Positions 1 through 4,389 of a DNA stretch of 6,309 bases are shown in pieces. This stretch comes from Candidatus Aminicenantota bacterium (GTDB lineage Bacteria > Acidobacteriota > Aminicenantia > UBA2199): the NCBI GenBank assembly GCA_020355945.1, contig CP070627.1, positions 1,821,239 to 1,827,547 on the forward strand. The letters run 5' to 3'. The position numbers and the translations under genes were made by a program. Position 1 is the first letter of the stretch. The number at the start of each line of letters is the position of its first letter. The notes under the pieces are model-generated. The model was not told the origin of the DNA and searched no databases. It saw nothing but the letters and a program-made list of their open reading frames with translations.

Positions 1-518
1 TTTATTTCTGCCGCGGATTTTACCGAGCGCTGTGCTACTACTGCTTTAATCAATTCCACGGAAGCGTATTTTTTCATGCTGCTGCTGGCGATTCCCAGGA
101 GTGTTTCCAATTGCAAAACGTTTTCACCGCGGTAAGGCGGTAGGAAATGAATCTTACGATCCTGGGAAATCGCAGTATCTATTTTTTCCTTCAACTGGGC
201 CAGGGGACCGGTATGGCTAACACCCACCTGTTGAGCCAGTTCTTTTACTGTTGGCTGCGGCCCCATCCAGATAATATCATCGATGGTAAAATCCTCTCCG
301 TATATATAATCTTTATCCTCATCCACATCAATGATCCCGGCAAAACCCGGTTTATCCAGGCCAAAAAAGTATAGAAAACTGCTGTCCTGCCTGAAATGAT
401 AAGGATTAGCAGGATAATTCATAGGGCTTTCAACGTTCCCGGGCAAAAGTATCACACCGGATTTTACCTGTTCTTTTAACAACTTTCGTCTTGCGACATA
501 CACATTGGTTTCAAACAT
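1..518 (-). CDS. pepP: Xaa-Pro aminopeptidase (aminopeptidase P family), N-terminal part, cut by left window edge
   Basis: Metallopeptidase that removes the N-terminal residue of peptides with proline in second position; cytosolic peptide turnover. Only 172 N-terminal codons lie in the window. They match the AMP_N domain: RR near residues 10-11, GVILLPGN at 21-28, then NYPANPYHFRQDSSFLYFFG at 34-53, which is the hallmark of the family. The segment ending VAQRSVKSAAEI is the usual linker into the pita-bread catalytic domain, whose metal ligands lie beyond the edge and cannot be checked. The start at 518 is chosen because AAAGGAG sits about 8 nt upstream. An in-frame ATG at 596 would add 26 low-complexity residues and lacks a clear ribosome site. 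It lies 78 bp downstream of the antitoxin-like gene on the same strand and has a possible promoter of its own. The family call is firm; the exact paralogue (pepP versus pepQ-like) is less so. Confidence 0.85.
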   Translation of the reverse strand, partial: MFETNVYVARRKLLKEQVKSGVILLPGNVESPMNYPANPYHFRQDSSFLYFFGLDKPGFAGIIDVDEDKDYIYGEDFTIDDIIWMGPQPTVKELAQQVGVSHTGPLAQLKEKIDTAISQDRKIHFLPPYRGENVLQLETLLGIASSSMKKYASVELIKAVVAQRSVKSAAEI

Positions 519-549
519 TTTATATGCTCCTTTAGCTTTTTTTTTATCT

Positions 550-578
550 ATATTATGCCAAAACAAAAAAAAAATCAA
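550..578 (-). promoter_or_regulatory. Possible sigma-70-type promoter for the aminopeptidase gene
   Basis: On the minus strand TTGATT (573-578) and TAATAT (550-555) are separated by 17 bp, upstream of the start at 518. Each hexamer matches consensus at four of six positions. The tract is A/T-rich, so a chance match is possible. The same -10 hexamer with the same spacing occurs before the antitoxin-like gene. Confidence 0.35.
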
Positions 579-596
579 CCGTTTGCTATTTACCAT

Positions 597-812
597 CTAC
601 CATTCATCTCTAATCGCTCGCTGCTGGGCTACAGCATCTCCCTTCCACTCCAATTTCCCCGCCAGATCGGAAAATGTATATTTTTTTACAGGTTCCTTAG
701 GCTCTCCTATATCTTCAAGAAACGTAACGATAACCGGGATATTTCTAGCAGCAGTAACCCTTTCGTTGAGCTTGATTTCACCGTTTTCATAGACGCCTCT
801 TACTGATAACAT
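597..812 (-). CDS. Small antitoxin-like protein (DUF104/DUF2281-type), toxin not seen
   Basis: A 71-residue protein. The N-terminus MLSVRGVYENGEIKLNERV has the short beta-hairpin pattern of AF2212-like/DUF104-DUF2281 antitoxins (V-x-G-x-Y-E/D-N/G-G-x-I), followed by a VIVTFLED strand. The C-terminal FSDLAGKLEWKGDAVAQQRAIRDEW segment (residues 47-71, quoted as FSDLAGKLEW and RAIRDEW ends) resembles the toxin-binding tail of such proteins. In type II modules the toxin gene (often a PIN-domain RNase) normally overlaps or directly follows. Here only 78 bp separate the stop from the aminopeptidase start and no toxin can be read there. It is therefore an orphan, or the remnant of a module. The start is supported by AAGGAG about 7 nt upstream and by a strong promoter at 837-865. 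Family recognition is from memory of the pattern; a toxin-neutralising role is inference. Confidence 0.6.
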   Translation of the reverse strand: MLSVRGVYENGEIKLNERVTAARNIPVIVTFLEDIGEPKEPVKKYTFSDLAGKLEWKGDAVAQQRAIRDEW

Positions 813-836
813 TTGTTATCTCCTTATTTTAGTAGT

Positions 837-865
837 ATATTAATATAAATACCAGCATTTGTCAA
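837..865 (-). promoter_or_regulatory. Sigma-70-type promoter for the antitoxin-like gene
   Basis: On the minus strand a perfect TTGACA (860-865) is followed after 17 bp by TAATAT (837-842), about 25 bp before the start codon at 812. The spacing and -35 are ideal. The short leader leaves room only for the AAGGAG ribosome site. Confidence 0.65.
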
Positions 866-900
866 CAAAGTTTTTCTTTGGCTCTTTAAAGAAACCAAAA

Positions 901-926
901 GGGACAGGCAAGGGACAGAGGGACAG
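901..926 (+). repeat. Three GGGACAG heptamers
   Basis: GGGACAG occurs at 901-907, 912-918 and 920-926, at start-to-start distances of 11 and 8 bp, followed by TCC. Similar GGGACAG/CTGTCCC-rich short repeats are scattered between genes in many anaerobe genomes and may be remnants of dispersed repeats. No function can be assigned here. Confidence 0.5.
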
Positions 927-937
927 TCCATATCATG

Positions 938-973
938 ACCTCTAGGGATTTTTACCTAAAAAGTCCTAGGGGT
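938..973 (+). repeat. Long imperfect inverted repeat upstream of the activator gene
   Basis: Arms ACCTCTAGGG (938-947) and TCCTAGGGGT (964-973) pair with two G-U wobbles. Inside them, after one A-G mismatch, TTTTT pairs with AAAAA around a short loop. The wobbles favour the plus-strand RNA form, but the predicted activator promoter lies downstream of it. It may therefore act as a DNA site or end a readthrough transcript (a T8 run follows at 983-990). Nothing shows which. Confidence 0.45.
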
Positions 974-997
974 TTACACCTGTTTTTTTTAAAAAAC

Positions 998-1026
998 TTG
1001 AATTTCTTGATTTTTTGTACTATTAT
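998..1026 (+). promoter_or_regulatory. Sigma-70-type promoter for the activator gene
   Basis: TTGAAT (998-1003) and TATTAT (1021-1026) are separated by exactly 17 bp, about 120 bp before the start codon. The -35 hexamer and spacing are identical to those of the leuS promoter at 4506-4534. No copy of the AGTTACGG dyad is present here, so autoregulation by that site is not indicated. Confidence 0.5.
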
Positions 1027-1089
1027 TTTATGTCTACTTAAATGATGAGATTTGGTTGAAAGGATTTCAAAGACATCAGATAAGTAGCC

Positions 1090-1108
1090 TTCTATCAAAA
1101 AGATAGAA
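1090..1108 (+). other. Small hairpin in the activator leader
   Basis: TTCTATC (1090-1096) and GATAGAA (1102-1108) form a perfect 7-bp stem with a loop of five A residues. It ends 7 nt before the AAAGGGAG ribosome-site-like sequence at 1116-1123. It could modulate translation or be an operator half-dyad; the stem is A/T-rich and weak. Confidence 0.35.
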
Positions 1109-1147
1109 AATTTAAAAAGGGAGTAATAAATGAAGAGGTAGGTAATC

Positions 1148-2587
1148 ATGTTTGAGATTATTGAAAGCAAAGTATGGGATGTATTCAGAAAAAGGAAAGT
1201 CTCTTTTGCCATGATTTATGACATCGATGGAAATATTCTCTGGCATAAGGGAAGAGACATCAGCGGCAAAACCATCAATGAAGCAAAAGGATTCTCAAAA
1301 ACCCATATAAAAGAAGCACTCATTAAAGGTGAAACCCTTAAATCAGGAGGACTGATAATATCCGTAAATGGTGACAATGCCACCAATTCCAGTTGCTGTT
1401 TATTTTTGGAGAGTTTAATTATAAACCAGATCAGTGATGACTATTTTCTATATATTGACAGTAAATTTTCAGATACTTTTAGCCCCAATGATTATGAAAT
1501 GTTCCAGGTAATGGGTGAAATTTTAGGAGATACCATCCACCAGTTTCGAAAGGAAGATACGGATATCAGGGAAATGGTTGGCACCAGTGAAGCAGTTAAG
1601 GAAATCAGAAAACTTATTGCCACTTGCTCAATGGCAGTCGATCCCCTACTGGTAACCGGGGAAACAGGAACCGGGAAAAACTATGTGGCTGAATTAATTC
1701 ACAACTATTCGGGAAGAACAGGGAAATTTAAAATTGTCCATACCCCCGGCATCCCGGAAAGCCTTTTTGAAAGCGAATTGTTCGGTCATAAAAAAGGCGC
1801 CTTTACCAATGCCGCTTATGACAAAAAAGGATTGGTGGAGGAAGCTGCAGGAGGCACATTACTGATCGATGAAATAACCGAAGTTTCCGTCGCCCTGCAA
1901 GCAAAGTTACTGCGCTTCATTGAAACCGGGAAATATACCCGATTGGGTGAATCATTTGAAAGAGAAGTGGATGTGCGGATAATTGCCGCCACCAATAAGG
2001 ATTTGCATAAGGCAATCCAACGTAAAGAATTCCGGGAAGATTTATATTACCGCTTGAATGTCTTTGAAATAGAGCTTCCACCTTTAAGAGAACGGAAACA
2101 AGACCTGGAAGCACTGGTCCATGAAAAAATAAGGTATTTAAATGGAAAAAAGATTGGTGATGGATTCTGGCAAGTCATTTACAACTATGAATGGCCGGGT
2201 AATGTACGGGAGTTGATTTCGGTTTTGAAGCGGGCCGGGTTCCTTGATATAGATATTATCACCGGTAAAGATATCCAGGCTATTATCGATGGGAGTTTCA
2301 GGTGTCGAAACCTTAAAGCTAAAACCGAACCAGGTGAAAACAGTCAAATATGGGATGATTTCAAAGAAGGTAAAAGCTTCTGGGAGGCGGTGAAAAAGCC
2401 GTATCTTTCCAGGGATTTAAAACGGTCAGAAGTGAAAACACTGGTTGCCAGGGGATTGGTTGAATCCGGGGGCAGTTATAAAAAGTTGTTAAATATATTT
2501 AATCTAGAGAAAAATGATTATCATCGGTTTATGAGGTTTCTCCACGAGCAGGATTTGAACCCTGGAAAAAGTTACGGCACAGCGTAA
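1148..2587 (+). CDS. Sigma-54-dependent transcriptional activator (GAF-like sensor, AAA+, Fis-type HTH)
   Basis: An enhancer-binding protein that hydrolyses ATP to open sigma-54 promoters. Residues 1-135 look like a GAF-type sensor (YIDSKFSDTFSPNDYEMFQV at 102-121 is the typical GAF end); there is no receiver domain, so a ligand rather than a kinase probably signals. The AAA+ core spans about 144-385: Walker A GETGTGKN (171-178), the sigma-54-contacting loop GAFTNA (217-222, usually GAFTGA), Walker B LLIDEI (238-243), ATNKDL (281-286), arginine-finger region FREDLYYRLNVF (295-306) and sensor II WPGNVREL (349-356). The C-terminal part (about 410-472, including SGGSYKKLLNIFNLE) is a divergent Fis-like HTH. 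Start at 1148 has AGAGG about 9 nt upstream. The three AGTTACGG dyads and the -24/-12 promoter just downstream are its most likely targets. The final codons overlap the first dyad. Domain assignment is strong; signal and regulon are inferred. Confidence 0.95.
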   Translation: MFEIIESKVWDVFRKRKVSFAMIYDIDGNILWHKGRDISGKTINEAKGFSKTHIKEALIKGETLKSGGLIISVNGDNATNSSCCLFLESLIINQISDDYFLYIDSKFSDTFSPNDYEMFQVMGEILGDTIHQFRKEDTDIREMVGTSEAVKEIRKLIATCSMAVDPLLVTGETGTGKNYVAELIHNYSGRTGKFKIVHTPGIPESLFESELFGHKKGAFTNAAYDKKGLVEEAAGGTLLIDEITEVSVALQAKLLRFIETGKYTRLGESFEREVDVRIIAATNKDLHKAIQRKEFREDLYYRLNVFEIELPPLRERKQDLEALVHEKIRYLNGKKIGDGFWQVIYNYEWPGNVRELISVLKRAGFLDIDIITGKDIQAIIDGSFRCRNLKAKTEPGENSQIWDDFKEGKSFWEAVKKPYLSRDLKRSEVKTLVARGLVESGGSYKKLLNIFNLEKNDYHRFMRFLHEQDLNPGKSYGTA

Positions 2588-2589
2588 TT
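2570..2589. promoter_or_regulatory. Putative activator-binding dyad 1 (overlaps the activator stop codon)
   Basis: AGTTACGG (2570-2577), CACA spacer, GCGTAATT (2582-2589): the least perfect of the three dyads, with two right-arm departures from CCGTAACT. It encodes the last five residues (SYGTA) and contains the TAA stop. Its centre is 21 bp, two helical turns, from dyad 2, so the two would lie on the same DNA face. The centre is about 222 bp before the predicted sigma-54 start site. Confidence 0.65.
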
Positions 2590-2590
2590 T

Positions 2591-2610
2591 AATTACGGCA
2601 GGCCGTAACT
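2591..2610. promoter_or_regulatory. Putative activator-binding dyad 2
   Basis: AATTACGG (2591-2598), CAGG spacer, CCGTAACT (2603-2610). One arm matches dyad 3 exactly and the other differs by one base. It begins one base after dyad 1 ends, giving a tandem pair suited to cooperative binding of activator dimers. Confidence 0.7.
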
Positions 2611-2622
2611 CCTGGAATCCCT

Positions 2623-2651
2623 GGATAATAGAGCTTTTATCCTGGTTTTTT
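2623..2651 (+). terminator. Weak intrinsic terminator after the activator gene
   Basis: GGATAA (2623-2628) and TTATCC (2637-2642) form a 6-bp stem, with AG/CT possibly pairing inside the loop. TGG and then six T residues (2646-2651) follow. The stem is A/T-rich and short. If real, it separates the activator transcript from the sigma-54 operon. Confidence 0.4.
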
Positions 2652-2680
2652 CATCAAGAATTAAGAATTTCGACAAAAAA

Positions 2681-2700
2681 AGTTACGGTATTCCGTAACT
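2681..2700. promoter_or_regulatory. Putative activator-binding dyad 3 (perfect palindrome)
   Basis: AGTTACGG (2681-2688), TATT spacer, CCGTAACT (2693-2700): a perfect 8-bp inverted repeat. Its centre is 90 bp from that of dyad 2 and about 111 bp before the predicted transcription start, within the usual range for bEBP upstream activator sequences. Confidence 0.75.
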
Positions 2701-2775
2701 TTAATTTTGGAGGGGGATTGTCCCGATTACTTAAAAATCCTTTCATATCGAACTTTTCAAAGATTTTTTTAAACC

Positions 2776-2791
2776 TGGCATGACAATTGCT
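2776..2791 (+). promoter_or_regulatory. Sigma-54 (-24/-12) promoter for the small protein/exported protein operon
   Basis: TGGCATG (2776-2782), ACAA, TTGCT (2787-2791). The invariant GG (2777-2778) and GC (2789-2790) are 10 bp apart, as required, and the flanking bases match the TGGCAYG-N4-TTGCW consensus. The predicted start site is near 2802, about 44 nt before the first ATG. It sits just downstream of a sigma-54 activator gene and three matching dyads, which makes a chance match unlikely. Confidence 0.9.
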
Positions 2792-2799
2792 TATATTTT

Positions 2800-2820
2800 A
2801 CCTTAAAAGCTTTTGACGAA
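2800..2820 (+). repeat. Leader repeat, copy 1
   Basis: ACCTTAAAAGC followed by TTTTGACGAA spans the predicted sigma-54 start site and contains the palindrome AAAAGCTTTT. It recurs with one substitution (C to T) at 3139-3159, before the second gene. A TGACA at the same distance upstream (2781 and 3120) is also shared, so the similarity extends over about 40 bp. Confidence 0.75.
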
Positions 2821-2845
2821 CAAATAAATTGAAAGGAGGTAAGAG

Positions 2846-3037
2846 ATGAAAAAATTAAAAAAGGAAGAGAAAGTTAATTTGTGGTTTTCTAAAAGTAAAG
2901 CCAAAAAAGGTAAGCTCTTTTTTGTTCCTATAGAGGATGGCAAAAAAGTAGTCAAATGTACGGCAATAACAATGGATGAAAAACCGCCCTCTAAAACTTC
3001 GGTATTTTTATCTGCTGCTTTTTTGCCTATAACATAA
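2846..3037 (+). CDS. Lysine-rich small protein, first gene of the sigma-54 operon, function unknown
   Basis: A 63-residue protein that I do not recognise. It has 15 lysines, concentrated in the first 37 residues (MKKLKKEEKV, SKSKAKKGK), one cysteine (C38), a short hydrophobic stretch LFFVPIED around residue 24, and a hydrophobic C-terminus SVFLSAAFLPIT. There is no signal peptide and no transmembrane helix of usual length. The start is unambiguous: GAAAGGAGGT (2831-2840), an almost ideal Shine-Dalgarno, lies 5 nt upstream. It is the first ORF after the -24/-12 promoter, so strong, conditional expression is expected. The size and basic N-terminus would be compatible with a peptide precursor or a small regulatory or nucleic-acid-binding protein. 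No maturation enzyme, transporter or double-glycine site is visible, so no such role is claimed. A strong hairpin follows its stop. Confidence 0.7.
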   Translation: MKKLKKEEKVNLWFSKSKAKKGKLFFVPIEDGKKVVKCTAITMDEKPPSKTSVFLSAAFLPIT

Positions 3038-3061
3038 AGGGGTTTAGAGAAAGAGCTATGG

Positions 3062-3086
3062 GGGGTGCGGTATAAAACCGCGCCCC
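3062..3086 (+). other. Strong intercistronic hairpin between the two operon genes
   Basis: GGGGTGCGGT (3062-3071) pairs with ACCGCGCCCC (3077-3086) in a 10-bp, mostly G/C stem containing one G-U wobble and a 5-nt loop. The stem starts 24 nt after the small-protein stop. No T-run follows, so it does not look like a complete intrinsic terminator. An mRNA processing or 3'-protective element, or a partial barrier that lowers expression of the second gene, would fit. Confidence 0.6.
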
Positions 3087-3138
3087 AACACCGTTTGCAG
3101 ACAGAGGAAAAGGAAAAGGTGACAGGCGAAAAAAGTCA

Positions 3139-3159
3139 ACCTTAAAAGCTTTTGATGAA
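3139..3159 (+). repeat. Leader repeat, copy 2
   Basis: Twenty of 21 bases match copy 1 at 2800-2820, ending 33 nt before the exported-protein start codon. The -24/-12 hexamers of copy 1 are not conserved upstream of copy 2, so it is probably a transcribed leader element or a relic of duplication rather than a second sigma-54 promoter. Confidence 0.7.
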
Positions 3160-3192
3160 ACAAAAAAATATAAAAGGATAAAAGGAGGAAAA

Positions 3193-3921
3193 ATGAGAAG
3201 AAAAAAAATCAGTTTTATGATTGTAGGGGTTTTGATTTTGATTAGCTGTCTTGTTTCCCCTATGGTGTCGATGGCGGATACGCCCCGGGAATATCAGAAA
3301 AGTTTCTCAAAATGGATGCGTATGCTGCCAAAGGAAAAGCGGATTCAGGTTGAAAAGGTTTTTGAGAGTAACCTGGATTGTTTGGAAAATGGTGATGAGA
3401 CATCCCAGCCTGATCTTGACAAATGGAGAGAGAACGTTTTCCGAGATCTTCAGCCAATCCTTTCTCCCGGACAACTAAAGGAATTCACTGAAATCATGAA
3501 TGGTAAAGCCGGTGAACAATTATCTACCACTGCATCAAAATGCTGGGACTGCTATTCACCCCTGCAAAATTTAGATGATGCTTGGGCCCATCTTAACTCC
3601 GCGCAGTCACTTTACAGAAAATCTTACTGTGAGTACGGTTTCTACCCGGACCAGGTATTACCACTCATAATTGCCGCTAAAACCAGGACGGATTTGGCAA
3701 GTCAGGAAGCAAATGAAGCTTTCAATTACTGTGATTGCGACAGTGCGGAAGATGCGCTGTATCAGGCCCAGCAGGCAAAGTGGAAAGTAGGTTATGCAAT
3801 TGACAACACCAAGAGGTATTGTTCTCCCTATCCCTGGTTAAATCACTTGTTGTCTGCGGATGCTTATCTTGATACTGCCATTTCAGAATTAAGCGCATGT
3901 ATCAATGAAGCTTGTAATTAG
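3193..3921 (+). CDS. Exported cysteine-rich helical protein, second gene of the sigma-54 operon
   Basis: A 242-residue secretory protein of unknown function. The N-terminus MRRKK plus hydrophobic core (6-21) is a Sec signal with a likely signal-peptidase I site after SMA28. An LISC motif ending at C19 also fits a lipobox, so a lipoprotein is possible. Residues 30-103 are helical and charged; LQPILSPGQLKEF (86-98) resembles the LTxxQ motif of Spy/CpxP-type envelope-stress proteins, a weak match. Residues 117-242 contain CWDC (117-120) and four alanine-rich helix-like segments, each ending near a cysteine (C146, C180/C182, C210, C236/C241), with little sequence identity. Nine cysteines follow the signal region, suggesting disulfides or metal/heme-independent thiol chemistry outside the cytoplasm. 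AAAGGAGG lies 4 nt before the ATG. It lies 155 bp after the small-protein gene without an obvious promoter, so cotranscription from the -24/-12 promoter is likely. No confident homologue is recognised. Confidence 0.85.
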   Translation: MRRKKISFMIVGVLILISCLVSPMVSMADTPREYQKSFSKWMRMLPKEKRIQVEKVFESNLDCLENGDETSQPDLDKWRENVFRDLQPILSPGQLKEFTEIMNGKAGEQLSTTASKCWDCYSPLQNLDDAWAHLNSAQSLYRKSYCEYGFYPDQVLPLIIAAKTRTDLASQEANEAFNYCDCDSAEDALYQAQQAKWKVGYAIDNTKRYCSPYPWLNHLLSADAYLDTAISELSACINEACN

Positions 3922-3939
3922 TCGTCACGATTAAGAAAA

Positions 3940-3998
3940 GGCCACAGGCTTGCACAAGACAAACTGGAAAAAGGTTACGTCTGTGAAAGCCTGTGGCC
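3940..3998 (+). other. Long hairpin downstream of the exported-protein gene
   Basis: GGCCACAGGCTT (3940-3951) pairs perfectly over 12 bp with AAGCCTGTGGCC (3987-3998). Inside, CAC-A-AGAC (3953-3960) pairs with GTCTGTG (3979-3985) with one bulged A, making a long stem. It starts 18 nt after the stop codon. The nearest T-run (seven T, 4019-4025) is 20 nt beyond the stem, too far for a standard terminator. A 3'-end stabiliser or an atypical terminator is likely. Confidence 0.65.
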
Positions 3999-4057
3999 GA
4001 ATCCAGGTCTTTCAAATATTTTTTTCAACCAAATGGTACTTTACCTTTTAGGGCCTG

Positions 4058-4296
4058 TTTTATTGAGGTAGATATATATCTACTTGAGGTAGGAAGCTAT
4101 CTACCTGAGGTAGGATGCTATCTACTTGAATAGAAAACAATTCTACTTGAGGTAGGATGTTGTCTACTTGAATAGGAAACAATTCTACCTGAGGTAGGAG
4201 GCTATCTACCTGAATAGCAAACAATTCTACCTGAGGTAGGAAGCTATCTACTTGAATAGAGAACGTATCTACCTAAATAGGAAGATTGTCTACTTG
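4058..4296 (+). repeat. Array of 21-bp tandem repeats, two alternating unit types
   Basis: Ten full 21-bp units (4079-4288) are flanked by a degenerate unit (4058-4078) and an 8-nt partial unit (4289-4296). Type A begins TCTACYTGAGGTAGGA and ends GCTA in most copies (units at 4079, 4100, 4142, 4184, 4226). Type B begins TCTACYTGAATAG and usually ends AAACAAT (4121, 4163, 4205, 4247; the unit at 4268 is degenerate). From 4100 the types alternate, giving four copies of a 42-bp A-B composite. Type A carries the inverted repeat CTACY-TGA-GGTAG. Unlike a CRISPR there are no unique spacers. The 21-bp period equals two DNA turns, as in protein-binding iterons, but the palindromes also allow RNA hairpins. 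Function unknown. Confidence 0.9.
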
Positions 4297-4389
4297 TTTT
4301 ATGAATCAGGTTCCTTCTTTTTCCCGGCGGTAGAATATTGCCCCAAATCCGCTAATGGCATTTTGGTGCCAGGCAAAGTTTTCCTTTAG

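Larger units (their letters stand above)
813..1147. other. Divergent intergenic region (335 bp)
   Basis: This stretch separates the minus-strand antitoxin-like gene from the plus-strand activator gene. It holds the leftward promoter (837-865), three GGGACAG heptamers (901-926), a long imperfect inverted repeat (938-973), a rightward promoter (998-1026), a small hairpin (1090-1108) and a three-codon ORF (ATG at 1130, reading M-K-R-stop) with its own AAAGGGAG site. No protein gene is credible on either strand. A minus-strand open frame over 952-1212 is low-complexity and runs into the activator gene. Confidence 0.6.

Noticed and set aside
147..806. Plus-strand ORFs at 147-374, 505-792 and 555-806
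   Set aside because: Antisense to the aminopeptidase and antitoxin-like genes, with no family resemblance.
952..1212. Minus-strand hydrophobic 86-residue ORF
   Set aside because: Low-complexity A/T-rich translation that starts inside the activator gene and lacks a ribosome site.
2660..2775. IHF site between the enhancer dyads and the -24/-12 promoter
   Set aside because: The best candidate (ATCAA at 2653) misses two consensus positions, and A/T-rich DNA gives such matches by chance.
2846..3037. RiPP (lanthipeptide or radical-SAM type) precursor
   Set aside because: Only one cysteine, no double-glycine or other leader cleavage site, and no maturase or exporter gene in the window. Kept as an unknown small protein.
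3100..3145. Second -24/-12 promoter before the exported-protein gene
   Set aside because: TGACA is shared with the first promoter region, but the required GG-N10-GC pair is absent.
4063..4272. Minus-strand open frame of 70 codons through the repeat array, reading heptads such as QVDSFLP/QVELFPI
   Set aside because: The 21-bp period keeps any open unit open. There is no ATG and no ribosome site, and substitutions change residues about as often as not.
4058..4296. CRISPR array
   Set aside because: Units of 21 bp follow one another directly with no unique spacers, and no cas gene is nearby.
4058..4296. Replication-type iterons (21-bp direct repeats)
   Set aside because: No rep gene, DnaA boxes or A/T-rich unwinding region accompanies them, and leuS next door indicates ordinary chromosome.
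4058..4296. TGAGGTAG in each type-A unit equals the animal let-7 microRNA seed
   Set aside because: An eight-base coincidence repeated by tandem duplication; the window is clearly bacterial.
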